A DNA stretch of 52,224 bases from Lutibacter sp. (GTDB lineage: Bacteria; Bacteroidota; Bacteroidia; Flavobacteriales; Flavobacteriaceae). Shown here piece by piece: positions 8,935-16,760 of this stretch. Location: the NCBI RefSeq assembly GCF_016342705.1, contig NZ_JAEINV010000021.1, positions 1 through 52,224 of the forward strand. The letters run 5' to 3'. Position 1 is the first letter of the stretch. Every line of letters starts with the position of its first letter. The notes under the pieces are model-generated. The model saw nothing but the letters and a program-made list of their open reading frames with translations, had not been told where the DNA came from and did no database searches. The position numbers and the translations under genes were made by a program.

Positions 8935-8972
8935 ATACCAAACAATCGGATTAATATCCGATTGTTTGGTAT
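8935..8972 (-). terminator. Hairpin terminator after ilvE
   Basis: A perfect 17-bp stem (ATACCAAACAATCGGAT and its complement, 4-nt loop) lies downstream of ilvE and upstream of nadA. On the minus strand it is followed by TATTTGACC, which is only weakly U-rich. It could instead be a protein-binding palindrome or a leader structure for nadA. Confidence 0.65.
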
Positions 8973-9026
8973 CTGCAATTTATAAAAAGTTATAGTTTTA
9001 GACAAACTATACTTTGCATATAGGTT

Positions 9027-10079
9027 TTATTGAATTTTATATCTCCAGCCAAATTTATCTTCAGCTAAGTTTCTTTGTATATCTGTAATACTTTTTTTAA
9101 TAAAAGATGCGTAACTATTTTCTACTTTAGGAAGTTCAAATTTTTCGCCTTTATGAGCAAAACCTAAAATTGGACTTATTACGGCTGCCGTACCTGCTCC
9201 AAACATCTCTAAAAGTTCTCCTTTTTTTGCTGCTTCAACTATTTCTGCAACTTTTACAGGTCTTACTTCAACTTTAATTCCTTTATCTTCGGCAAATTGA
9301 ATGATACTTTTGCGCGTTACTCCATCTAAAATTCGTTCACTAGTTGGCGCAGTTAGCAAAGTGTCATTCACTCTAAAAAACACATTCATAGTTCCTGCTT
9401 CTTCTAAAAGTTCGTGTGTTGAAGCATCTGTCCATAAAACTTGTTGATAGCCTTTTTGAGCAGCTAATTTAGCTGGATAAAAAGAAGCTGCATAATTTCC
9501 TGCTGCTTTTGCGTAACCAACACCTCCGTTTGCAGATCTACTATATTTGTCTGCTATTTCAACTCTTACTTCTCCGGCATAATATGCTTGAACTGGCGAG
9601 CAAATAATCATAAATTTATAGTTAGTTGAGGCTGATGCCGAAACACAATTTTCGGTTGCAATTACAAATGGACGAATGTATAACGAGTTTCCTTCCCCTT
9701 TTTGAACCCAATCTTTATCTAATTTTAATAATTCTGTTAATCCTTCAAAGAAATATTCTTTTGGAAAAGCTGGCATATCCAATCTTTCTGCAGATTTATT
9801 TATACGTTCTTGGTTTTGATCTGGTCTGAATAACCAAACGTCATTATTATCATCTTTGTAAGCCTTCATTCCTTCAAAAACAGCTTGTCCATAATGAAAA
9901 ACTTTTGCAGAAGGGTCAAAAGCTATTGGTTGATATGGTCTAATTTTTGGTGTTTGCCAAGCTCCATTTTCATAATCACATTCAAACATATGGTCTGTAA
10001 ATATTTGACCAAATTTTAAATTGTTAAAATCAACAGATGATATCTTTGATTTTGATATTTTTTCAATATGTAAAGCCAT
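9027..10079 (-). CDS. ilvE: Branched-chain amino acid aminotransferase
   Basis: The 350-aa class IV (fold type IV) PLP aminotransferase interconverts branched-chain amino acids and their 2-oxo acids with 2-oxoglutarate. The length and motifs match the longer BCAT subfamily: HYGQAVFEGMKAY near residues 62-74, YIRPFVIATE, the PLP-lysine region GGVGYAKAAGNYAAS near 186-200, LLEEAGTMNVFF, and GTAAVISP near the C-terminus. No other ilv/leu genes are adjacent. The gene is monocistronic, with a -7 box 23 bp upstream inside an inverted repeat that may bind a regulator, and a hairpin downstream. Confidence 0.95.
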   Translation of the reverse strand: MALHIEKISKSKISSVDFNNLKFGQIFTDHMFECDYENGAWQTPKIRPYQPIAFDPSAKVFHYGQAVFEGMKAYKDDNNDVWLFRPDQNQERINKSAERLDMPAFPKEYFFEGLTELLKLDKDWVQKGEGNSLYIRPFVIATENCVSASASTNYKFMIICSPVQAYYAGEVRVEIADKYSRSANGGVGYAKAAGNYAASFYPAKLAAQKGYQQVLWTDASTHELLEEAGTMNVFFRVNDTLLTAPTSERILDGVTRKSIIQFAEDKGIKVEVRPVKVAEIVEAAKKGELLEMFGAGTAAVISPILGFAHKGEKFELPKVENSYASFIKKSITDIQRNLAEDKFGWRYKIQ

Positions 10080-10100
10080 AATTCATATTATTTTAATTTA

Positions 10101-10138
10101 AGCAAAATTACTTAATTTTTTTTATTCATAATTTTGCT
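10101..10138. promoter_or_regulatory. Inverted repeat carrying back-to-back -7 boxes for ilvE and mnmD
   Basis: AGCAAAATTA (10101-10110) and TAATTTTGCT (10129-10138) form a perfect 10-bp inverted repeat. On the minus strand, positions 10110-10103 read TAATTTTG, an exact -7 match 23 bp before the ilvE ATG. On the plus strand, 10129-10136 also read TAATTTTG, pointing toward mnmD. The symmetry could be a dimeric operator (for example an Lrp/AsnC-type regulator of ilvE), but that is inference. The adjacent CTTTGTACAAAG (10137-10148) is a further 12-bp palindrome. Confidence 0.5.
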
Positions 10139-10167
10139 TTGTACAAAGGGTACTGCCTTATTTTTAA

Positions 10168-10175
10168 TATATTTG
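10168..10175 (+). promoter_or_regulatory. Second -7 candidate toward mnmD
   Basis: TATATTTG is an exact -7 match, with the nearest TTG 26 bp upstream (longer than usual). It would give a leader of roughly 140 nt before mnmD. The rest of the 243-bp ilvE-mnmD interval is AT-rich with no gene visible. Confidence 0.35.
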
Positions 10176-10322
10176 GGTAAAAATATTCAATAAAATAATA
10201 ACATTAAAATAAAATTACATTATTAGTTGGTTTTAATTCTCTTTTTTTGATTTTAATATAAAAATTTTATTTTTATATTTTATTAAAAACACTAATAATT
10301 AGTTAGTTATATACATATACTC

Positions 10323-10985
10323 TTGGAAAGAAAAGTAATAGTAACCGCCGATGGATCTTCTACAATTCATTTAAGTGAATGGGATGAAAATTACCATTCA
10401 AAACACGGAGCCATACAAGAAGCAAAACACGTATTTATTAAAAGTGGTTTGTCGCTTTTTTCAAATGCTAATATTTCAATTTTAGAAATAGGATTTGGAA
10501 CTGGCTTAAACAGTTTTATTACATTTTTAGAAGCTAAAAAATTTAATTTAGAAGTTGATTACGTGGGTGTTGAAGCATATCCTGTTTCTGCAGATGAAAT
10601 TAAATACTTAAATTATGTAGAACAATTAGAAGCAACTGATTTTGAAGCTGTTTTTGCAAAAATGCATCAACAAAAATGGGAATTAAAAACTGAAATTTCA
10701 CCAGTTTTTTCACTCACCAAAAGGCAACAATTTTTTAATGATATTAATGATGAAAATATATTTAATTTAATTTATTTTGATGCTTTTGGAGCGAGAGTTC
10801 AGCCAGAATTATGGACTGAAGAAATTTTCTCAAAAATGTATAATGCTTTAAAAAAAGAAGGTGTTTTAGTAACATATAGTGCTAAAGGAAGTGTGAGACG
10901 AGCTTTACAAACTGTAGGGTTTTTAGTTGAAAAATTACCTGGCCCGCCTGGAAAAAGAGAAATGTTACGTGCAACAAAAAAATAA
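10323..10985 (+). CDS. mnmD: tRNA (mnm5s2U34)-methyltransferase MnmD
   Basis: This 220-aa SAM-dependent methyltransferase corresponds to the methylating half of MnmC and makes the last methylation of 5-methylaminomethyl-2-thiouridine at the tRNA wobble position. Motifs include EIGFGTGLNSF (SAM motif I, near residues 57-67), YFDAFGARVQPELWTEE (counterpart of the MnmC DGFxPxxNPxxW motif) and the C-terminal LPGPPGKREMLRA. The FAD oxidase half of MnmC is absent, as in other stand-alone MnmD proteins. The start is TTG; no in-frame ATG occurs before the SAM motif, so TTG is the best choice. A 44-aa membrane peptide gene follows after 8 bp. Confidence 0.9.
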   Translation: MERKVIVTADGSSTIHLSEWDENYHSKHGAIQEAKHVFIKSGLSLFSNANISILEIGFGTGLNSFITFLEAKKFNLEVDYVGVEAYPVSADEIKYLNYVEQLEATDFEAVFAKMHQQKWELKTEISPVFSLTKRQQFFNDINDENIFNLIYFDAFGARVQPELWTEEIFSKMYNALKKEGVLVTYSAKGSVRRALQTVGFLVEKLPGPPGKREMLRATKK

Positions 10986-10993
10986 TAACTAGT

Positions 10994-11128
10994 ATGGATA
11001 ATAGATTTAAAAAAAGAAAAAAACCAAATTATAAAAGAGGAATTATTTTAGTTTTAGCATTGTTTTTAATATTGTATTTATGGTTAAATGCAGAAACAAT
11101 AATTACAGCTTTGTTTCATAAACAATAA
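10994..11128 (+). CDS. 44-aa single-span membrane peptide
   Basis: A short ATG-started frame lies 8 bp after mnmD and stops exactly where the converging glycosyltransferase stop begins. The product begins with a strongly basic stretch (MDNRFKKRKKPNYKRG) followed by one hydrophobic helix (about residues 17-32, IILVLALFLILYLWL) and a short polar tail. This N-in single-span layout, normal codon use and perfect fit between its neighbours argue for a real small gene. I do not recognise a family. It is probably cotranscribed with mnmD. Confidence 0.6.
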   Translation: MDNRFKKRKKPNYKRGIILVLALFLILYLWLNAETIITALFHKQ

Positions 11129-12256
11129 TTACTTTTTATAGGTTTTACCTTTCCATTCGTATTTTTTAAAGTTAGTAATAACCGCAATAAAAATGATGAA
11201 AAAAGGATATAACAAACTAATTATAGGGAAATATTTAAGAGACTTTTTATTTTTTAAAAATTGAGCAGTTTTATTAATTAAAATAAAATCAAATAGTGTT
11301 TTTTGAATAAATATTATGAATCCAATTTTCCAATAAAGAGGGTTTAATAAAGCCATAGTTATTGTTAATAACACTAATAAATTCTCTGCAAAAACAGTAA
11401 TTCCAACAAATTTTGCAAAGTTATTTTTATAAGAAGTAGATTTTGATGCCCAACGTATTTGCTGATTTAAAAATTGCTTCCAAGTTTTTTCAGAATTTGT
11501 TAAAACAATTGCATCTTCAGATTTTAAAAAGTGTGTTTTAATTGGATATTTTTCTGTCATTTTTTCTAATAAAAAAATATCATCACCGCTTGCTATATTT
11601 TCATTTCCTGCAAATCCGTTTAATTCAATAAATATTTTTTTAGAATAACATAAGTTGGCGCCATTACACATAAATGGTTTTTTAATTCCAAAACCGCCAA
11701 TGGTACTTCCAATTAAGCTAATAAAATTTAAATTTTGAAAATGAAATAAAAAGGAGTTTTTATTATTGAATGAAACAGGTGCACTTATTAAAAATGGTTT
11801 TTTTTCTTCAATAACCTGGTTAAAATTTTGCAACCAATTTATTGGAACTTCACAATCAGCATCAGTTGAAACAATCCAATCGAATGTTGAATTTTGTATT
11901 CCTGTTGAAATGGCATCTTTTTTTGGTGAATTTGATATTCTTTTATTGTTTAATAAAACAATTGGGAGTTGTGGGTTTTGGTTTATAAAATTGGTAATTA
12001 TTTTTTCAAATCCATCAATAGAATTATCGTTTACTAAAAGTATTTCAAACAAATTAGCTGGATAATTAATTTTAGAAATTGATTGTAAAAGGTTGGGTAA
12101 ATTTTCAACTTCGTTTTTAAAAGCAATTACAATTGAAAATGTATTTTTCGGTATAAATTTAATATTCTTAAAGGTTTTAAGATTATTGAAGCCAACAATA
12201 AAACCAATAATTAATGATGAATATAGTACCGATATTACAATAGCAATGTACATCAT
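11129..12256 (-). CDS. Family 2 glycosyltransferase, membrane-bound
   Basis: The 375-aa processive-type GT2 protein has an N-terminal transmembrane segment (about residues 2-22) and a GT-A catalytic domain. Visible elements are FSIVIAFKNE at the nucleotide-sugar binding edge, VNDNSIDG, the metal-binding VSTDADCEVP, SGDDIFL, and the QQIRWASKS acceptor motif (QxxRW). Two or three hydrophobic segments lie near the C-terminus (about 290-360). It would transfer a sugar at the membrane to a lipid or growing polysaccharide. Its start overlaps the stop of the upstream flippase-like gene by 4 bp (ATGA), so the two are translationally coupled and probably act together. Either of two adjacent ATGs could be the start. 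Confidence 0.88.
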   Translation of the reverse strand: MMYIAIVISVLYSSLIIGFIVGFNNLKTFKNIKFIPKNTFSIVIAFKNEVENLPNLLQSISKINYPANLFEILLVNDNSIDGFEKIITNFINQNPQLPIVLLNNKRISNSPKKDAISTGIQNSTFDWIVSTDADCEVPINWLQNFNQVIEEKKPFLISAPVSFNNKNSFLFHFQNLNFISLIGSTIGGFGIKKPFMCNGANLCYSKKIFIELNGFAGNENIASGDDIFLLEKMTEKYPIKTHFLKSEDAIVLTNSEKTWKQFLNQQIRWASKSTSYKNNFAKFVGITVFAENLLVLLTITMALLNPLYWKIGFIIFIQKTLFDFILINKTAQFLKNKKSLKYFPIISLLYPFFIIFIAVITNFKKYEWKGKTYKK

Positions 12257-13191
12257 TCGCTTTTTTCAAGTTTAAAATTCAACACAAAAATACTTCCAAT
12301 AATTGCTGGAATTGCAAAATTCAACATCCACATAATTGCTGTAATTGTAATAATAGTGAGTTCATTTACGCCAACAAAACTAAATAACCAAACAGCCACA
12401 GAACCTTTTATTGCCCAATCAAAAATTGCGATACTTGGAATTATGGAAGCTAAAAAATACATGCAAAATAGTAAATTTAAGGCTGTAAAATACTCGATTT
12501 CAACAGAAAATAGGCTCAATAAAAATATAAATTGATGCGAGAAAAATAAATATCTTAAAAGTGAAAGTGCGAGTGTTTCAACATATAATTTATTAGAAAT
12601 ATTTTTAAGATAATCTTTCACTTTTTTCAACTTTAATTTATAGCTAAATACAATCGCAATAACAATTAAAGCAATAAAAAACAGTGTTTTCAACATGTTA
12701 ATTTCAGGATATTGAAAACTATAGGTTCTAACTAAAAAAAGCAAACCAAAAACTCCAAAAAGCACAGTGATAGTAAGTTGACTTAAATTTCCGAGAAGGT
12801 TTAAAAGCGTTATTTTCTTTCTTTTTCCTTTTTCAAAATAAATTGATTTTGCGCCATATTCTCCAATTCTATTAGGCGTAATTATGGATGCAGTTAATGA
12901 TGCAAAACATTGTTCATAAGCTTCAAAAAAAGATATTTTATTTTCAATACTTGCTAATTTTTTCCATTTAAAAATTTCTAATAACCAATTGGCATCTGTA
13001 AAAAGCAATAAAATTAAAATTGCCAAAATTCCTTTAGAACCAACTATTGAAAGTTGTTCCAAAAATGCATGAAAAGGCAAACGCTCGTTATTGGCAATTT
13101 TTACATATAAAAAATAAAAAGCACCTACAACAATGAGTAGCTTAACAAGTAAAAAAAAGGTGCGTTTATATTTGTTCAAGATATTGTACAT
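12253..13191 (-). CDS. Lysylphosphatidylglycerol synthase TM-region-like (flippase-like) membrane protein
   Basis: The 312-aa integral membrane protein has about seven or eight hydrophobic segments, for example near residues 12-28, 53-66, 130-150, 165-180 and 235-310. It contains the family-typical ITPNRIGEYGAK stretch near 107-118, which resembles the PxRxGE motif of the AglD/MprF N-terminal (UPF0104-type) family. Relatives move or accept lipid-linked molecules, and it is coupled to a GT2 glycosyltransferase by a 4-bp overlap. A role in glycolipid or surface polysaccharide assembly is therefore plausible but unproven. Its ATG is directly back-to-back with the ruvC start, so its promoter must lie inside ruvC. 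No exact -7 box was seen there. Confidence 0.82.
   Translation of the reverse strand: MYNILNKYKRTFFLLVKLLIVVGAFYFLYVKIANNERLPFHAFLEQLSIVGSKGILAILILLLFTDANWLLEIFKWKKLASIENKISFFEAYEQCFASLTASIITPNRIGEYGAKSIYFEKGKRKKITLLNLLGNLSQLTITVLFGVFGLLFLVRTYSFQYPEINMLKTLFFIALIVIAIVFSYKLKLKKVKDYLKNISNKLYVETLALSLLRYLFFSHQFIFLLSLFSVEIEYFTALNLLFCMYFLASIIPSIAIFDWAIKGSVAVWLFSFVGVNELTIITITAIMWMLNFAIPAIIGSIFVLNFKLEKSE
13167..13174 (+). promoter_or_regulatory. -7 promoter element for ruvC, inside the divergent gene
   Basis: TATATTTG is an exact match and lies 17 bp before the first possible ruvC start, within the 5' end of the minus-strand membrane-protein gene. No TTG is present at -33. It fits a short 5' leader before a TTG start. 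Confidence 0.5.
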
Positions 13192-13770
13192 TTGGTTTTA
13201 CAAATAAACAACTTATTGAGTTCAGAAAAAATCATATTAGGAATTGATCCTGGAACCACTATTATGGGTTTTGGGTTGATAAAGGTGGTCAATAAAAAAA
13301 TGGAATTAATTGTTTTAGATGAATTAATTCTAAAAAAATATGACGACCATTATATAAAGTTAAAATTAATTTTTGAACGTACTATTCAATTAATTGAAAC
13401 CTATCATCCCGATGAAATTGCAATTGAAGCTCCTTTTTTTGGTAAAAATGTGCAATCCATGTTAAAATTAGGACGTGCACAAGGTGTTGCAATGGCTGCA
13501 GGTTTATCTCGTGAAGTTCCAATTACAGAGTATTCGCCAAAAAAAATTAAAATGGCAATTACTGGGAATGGAAATGCCAGTAAAGAGCAAGTGGCAAAAA
13601 TGCTTCAAAATTTATTAAAAATTAAAGAATTACCTACAAATTTAGACGCAACTGACGGTTTAGCCGCTGCTGTTTGTCATTTTTATAACAGCGGGAAAAT
13701 TACATCAGGCAAAAATTATACAGGCTGGACAGCCTTTGTAAAACAAAACGGAAACAGAGTAAAAGAGTAG
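13192..13770 (+). CDS. ruvC: Crossover junction endodeoxyribonuclease RuvC
   Basis: RuvC resolves Holliday junctions by Mg2+-dependent symmetric cleavage together with RuvAB. The 192-aa protein has the RNase H-like catalytic set: Asp19 in LGIDPGTT, Glu79 in IAIEAPFF, and two Asp residues in LDATDGLAAAV near residues 150-157. The GRAQGVAMAA and YSPKKIKMAITGNGNASK stretches are family hallmarks. No ATG precedes the catalytic Asp. The frame can start at TTG 13192, directly abutting the divergent ATG, or at TTG 13216, which would give a start closer to the usual RuvC N-terminus. The start is therefore uncertain by 8 residues. ruvA/B are not adjacent. Confidence 0.93.
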   Translation: MVLQINNLLSSEKIILGIDPGTTIMGFGLIKVVNKKMELIVLDELILKKYDDHYIKLKLIFERTIQLIETYHPDEIAIEAPFFGKNVQSMLKLGRAQGVAMAAGLSREVPITEYSPKKIKMAITGNGNASKEQVAKMLQNLLKIKELPTNLDATDGLAAAVCHFYNSGKITSGKNYTGWTAFVKQNGNRVKE

Positions 13771-14058
13771 TTAAATAACCACATCACACTCATAAAATTC
13801 ATATTTTTTTTCAATCACCAATTGACGGTGTTCTCTAAATAAATGATATTCTTTAGAGTTTTCCATTTTAACTCTATCTTCTTTAGAATTCCAATATTCC
13901 ACTAAAAAATATCTATTTGGCTCATTTCTATCTTTAAAAATATGAAAATGATCTAATCCGGCAGGTTTTGCTTCCGTCAATTCTTCAAATTTTTGAAGCT
14001 CAACAAACGTTATCCCTTCACCTTCTTTAACTTTAAAAGAAACAATATATGTATACAT
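13771..14058 (-). CDS. Antibiotic-biosynthesis-monooxygenase (ABM) fold protein
   Basis: The 95-aa product reads as a dimeric ferredoxin-like ABM-family protein: YTYIVSFKVKEGEG at the start, LDHFHIFKDRNEPNRYFLVEYW in the middle, and KMENSKEYHLFREH near the C-terminus. Family members include small quinol monooxygenases and heme-degrading enzymes, but substrate residues cannot be assigned. The frame stays open 18 codons further upstream. I chose the internal ATG because an exact -7 box (14076-14083) lies inside the longer version and would leave a leader of about 12 nt. The gene ends exactly where ruvC ends, with no terminator between. Confidence 0.8.
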   Translation of the reverse strand: MYTYIVSFKVKEGEGITFVELQKFEELTEAKPAGLDHFHIFKDRNEPNRYFLVEYWNSKEDRVKMENSKEYHLFREHRQLVIEKKYEFYECDVVI

Positions 14059-14075
14059 AACAGCTGTAGTTTTCT

Positions 14076-14083
14076 CAAATTTA
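14076..14083 (-). promoter_or_regulatory. -7 promoter element for the ABM-family gene
   Basis: On the minus strand the sequence is TAAATTTG, an exact TAnnTTTG match 17 bp before the chosen ATG. It helps decide that start. Confidence 0.55.
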
Positions 14084-14172
14084 CAATACCAAATTGGTAA
14101 AAAAGGTAACAAAAATCACCTTTCATACTTTTTTTTAAATGTGTACATTTATAGCACTCTAATTTTTTTATT

Positions 14173-15312
14173 TTGGCTGGAATTTATTTACATATACCTT
14201 TTTGTAAGCAAGCATGTTACTACTGCGATTTTCATTTTTCCACCTCTTTAAAAAGAAAAGAGGAAATGATAAAAGCTTTAGAAAAAGAATTGCTTTTAAG
14301 AAAAGATGAATTAAAAAATGAAATTGTTGAAACAATTTATTTTGGAGGTGGAACACCATCATTACTTTCAATTGAAGAATTACAATTATTAATTAATACC
14401 ATTTATAGTAAATATAAAGTAGCAGAAAATCCCGAAATTACTTTAGAAGCAAATCCAGATGATTTATCTGAAATTAAAATAATTGAGCTCTCTAAAACTC
14501 CTATAAACAGATTAAGTATTGGAATTCAATCTTTTTTTGATGACGATTTAAAATTTATGAATCGAGCGCATTCAGCCGAAGAATCAAAAAAATGTTTAAC
14601 AATTGCAACCAAATATTTTGATGATATTACCATTGACCTTATTTATGGTGTGCCAAAAATGACAAATAAAAAATGGCAGAAAAACCTAAAAATGGCTTTT
14701 GACTTTGGAGTTCCTCACATATCAAGTTACGCTTTAACTGTTGAAGAAAAAACAGCATTAGATACTTTTATTAAAAAAGGAAAAGTACCGCCAATTGATG
14801 AAAATTTAGCATTAGAACATTTTAATATTTTAATTAAAGAAACTGAAAAACAAGGTTTTATTCAATATGAAATTTCAAATTTTGGAAAACCAAATTATTT
14901 TTCAAAACACAATACTTCCTATTGGTTGGGGAAAAATTATTTAGGTATTGGTCCGTCTGCACATTCATTTAACGGAGCAGAAAGAGCTTGGAATGTTTCA
15001 AACAACGCCAAATATATAAATTCAATAAATGAAAACAAATTACCAATTGAAATAGAAAAATTAACTGGAAATAATAGGTTTAACGAATATATTATGACTG
15101 GTTTACGCACAATTTGGGGCGTTGAATTTGAAAAAGTAGAAAAAGAATTTGGCGCTTTGCGATTAGAATTGTTGAAAAAGAATGCAGAATCTTTCGTCAA
15201 AAAAGGTTTATTAGAAATTCAACTGGGCGCTTTTTCAAGTCCAATATTAATTACAACAAAAAAAGGTAGATTTTTAGCCGATGGAATTGCAAGTGATTTG
15301 TTTATTGTTTAA
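14173..15312 (+). CDS. hemW: Radical SAM heme chaperone HemW
   Basis: The 379-aa protein belongs to the coproporphyrinogen-oxidase-like HemW group, which binds heme and a [4Fe-4S] cluster and is thought to deliver heme to apo-proteins. The radical SAM cluster motif CKQACYYC (Cx3Cx2C) lies near residues 10-17, followed by the SAM-contact YFGGGTPS. The HemN-type Cys is lacking in the first motif (three cysteines then Asp-Phe), which fits HemW rather than true HemN. GIQSFFDDDLKFMNR and the GVPKM and SSYALT blocks are family-typical. The start is TTG, directly before AGIYLHIPF where homologues begin, so TTG is well supported. The YjbR gene follows after 11 bp. Confidence 0.92.
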   Translation: MAGIYLHIPFCKQACYYCDFHFSTSLKRKEEMIKALEKELLLRKDELKNEIVETIYFGGGTPSLLSIEELQLLINTIYSKYKVAENPEITLEANPDDLSEIKIIELSKTPINRLSIGIQSFFDDDLKFMNRAHSAEESKKCLTIATKYFDDITIDLIYGVPKMTNKKWQKNLKMAFDFGVPHISSYALTVEEKTALDTFIKKGKVPPIDENLALEHFNILIKETEKQGFIQYEISNFGKPNYFSKHNTSYWLGKNYLGIGPSAHSFNGAERAWNVSNNAKYINSINENKLPIEIEKLTGNNRFNEYIMTGLRTIWGVEFEKVEKEFGALRLELLKKNAESFVKKGLLEIQLGAFSSPILITTKKGRFLADGIASDLFIV

Positions 15313-15323
15313 TAAGGGAAAAA

Positions 15324-15680
15324 GTGAACATAGAAGAATTTAGAGAATATTGCTTATCAAAAAAATATGTAACGGAATGCTTTCCGTTTGATAATGTTAC
15401 TTTAGTTTTTAAAGTTGCAAATAAAATGTTTGCACTTTCAGGATTGGAACATCATCCTTCTACTGTAAATTTAAAATGCAATCCTGAAAAAGCGATAGAA
15501 TTACGCGATCAATACAACGATATTATTGAAGGTTATCATATGAGCAAAATACATTGGAATACAATTACTATTGAAGGAGGTTTATCAAATGAATTTATTA
15601 AAGAATTAATAGACCATTCTTATGATTTAGTAGTGCAAGGATTAACCAAAAAATTACAAAAAGAACTTGGCTTTTTATAA
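15324..15680 (+). CDS. MmcQ/YjbR family protein
   Basis: The 118-aa protein shows the MmcQ/YjbR (CyaY-like fold) pattern: FREYCLSKKYVTECFPF near the N-terminus, FKVANKMFALSG, NLKCNPEKAIELRDQY, and GYHMSKIHWNTI followed by a C-terminal helix. The family is often annotated as DNA-binding, but the biochemical role is not settled. The start is GTG, 11 bp after hemW, so it is likely the second gene of a hemW operon. It converges with the AraC-type gene, 4 bp away, with no terminator between. Confidence 0.88.
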   Translation: MNIEEFREYCLSKKYVTECFPFDNVTLVFKVANKMFALSGLEHHPSTVNLKCNPEKAIELRDQYNDIIEGYHMSKIHWNTITIEGGLSNEFIKELIDHSYDLVVQGLTKKLQKELGFL

Positions 15681-15684
15681 TTTA

Positions 15685-16527
15685 TTAGTGTTTCTTTTTA
15701 TATTCAGAAGGTGTAACACCTTTTACAGCTTTAAATTTTCTATTAAAATTAGCCAAATTATTAAACCCCGATTTATATGAAATTTCTGTAATACTTAAAT
15801 CGTTATTTTTAGCTAATAATTTACAAGCATTCCCTATTCTAATATCAATTAAAAAATTAACAAATGTTTTTGTAGTTCGCTGTTTAAAATACCTACAAAA
15901 CGCATTTGGAGTCATATTTGCTATATCAGAAACTTCATTTAAAGTAATTTCTTTATGAAAATTATCCATGGTGTATTTAAAAATATCACTCATTCTTTTC
16001 CCTTCATCACCAGCATATTTTTTTAAATTTATCATAGATGATAATTTTCTTTTTTTGGCAGAAGAAATTAAATTTAAAATTTCTAAAAAAGCAATAAACT
16101 GTTCATATTTGGTGAGCGAATTAATATTTAACAATAAAGTATTCAATGCTACTTTATTACTTAGTACCTCATAGCCTAAAACAGCATTATTAAAAAAGTT
16201 TTGAAAATGCTCAAATTCAGGTAAATCAAAAAAGCTCTCGCCATAAGAATTTTTAGAAAAAAACACAGTACTCATTTCACATTCCTGTTCAAAAGCATCA
16301 TCTCTTTTAAAAACGTGCGGTAAATTTTCACCAATTACAAAAATGTCATTTTTTTTAAATTCCCCAACACAATCACCAATTATATAAGTGCCTTCTCCAA
16401 CAACTACCGAACTTATTTGTATTTCTTTATGCTGATGTAATTTTTCGTAAAAAGTATCACCCTTGTATTGCTCAGTATACAAGGTAACATTTTCAGGCTT
16501 TGGAATTGTAAACGGTAAAACTTTCAT
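15685..16527 (-). CDS. AraC family transcriptional regulator
   Basis: The 280-aa regulator has an N-terminal cupin-like sensor region (about residues 1-100, with EKLHQHKEIQISSVVVGEGTYIIGD in parts) and a C-terminal double helix-turn-helix domain (about 180-280). The latter shows the AraC signature around LNEVSDIANMTPNAFCRYFKQ and the second helix region ITEISYKSGFNNLANFNRKFK. It is transcribed away from the aldehyde dehydrogenase gene, with about 340 bp between the starts, so it may control that gene as well as itself. The effector is unknown; the cupin suggests a small ligand such as a sugar or sugar acid. Confidence 0.92.
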   Translation of the reverse strand: MKVLPFTIPKPENVTLYTEQYKGDTFYEKLHQHKEIQISSVVVGEGTYIIGDCVGEFKKNDIFVIGENLPHVFKRDDAFEQECEMSTVFFSKNSYGESFFDLPEFEHFQNFFNNAVLGYEVLSNKVALNTLLLNINSLTKYEQFIAFLEILNLISSAKKRKLSSMINLKKYAGDEGKRMSDIFKYTMDNFHKEITLNEVSDIANMTPNAFCRYFKQRTTKTFVNFLIDIRIGNACKLLAKNNDLSITEISYKSGFNNLANFNRKFKAVKGVTPSEYKKKH

Positions 16528-16543
16528 TCAAAAATATATACAT

Positions 16544-16551
16544 CAAAATTA
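16544..16551 (-). promoter_or_regulatory. -7 promoter element for the AraC-type gene
   Basis: The minus strand reads TAATTTTG, an exact match 16 bp before the ATG. On the plus strand, exact -7 matches occur at 16640-16647 (TAAATTTG) and 16757-16764 (TATCTTTG). The second abuts the interspersed repeat and could drive the aldehyde dehydrogenase. The rest of this 343-bp interval is AT-rich with no gene visible. Confidence 0.5.
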
Positions 16552-16760
16552 ATCATTTTATTTCAAAATAACACACAATTAAGGTAAAATAATATTATTA
16601 AAAGTGATTTTAGATACTGAATTCATTAAAATATCCAAATAAATTTGTATAAAGTGAAATCATAAAAACAACCATTTACAAATAATTTTTTGTTTCTTTT
16701 TTTCCAAAATTATTAAAACAAAATCAGATTTTTTTTAAAATAAATATTTAATAAATTATC

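Noticed and set aside
8905..9026. nadA promoter at CAAACTATA (minus-strand TATAGTTTG)
   Set aside because: The spacing inside the -7 element is one base too long and no TTG fits, so it was not called.
14059..14112. Longer N-terminus for the ABM-family protein
   Set aside because: The extension would contain the predicted -7 box, and the fold begins at the internal ATG.
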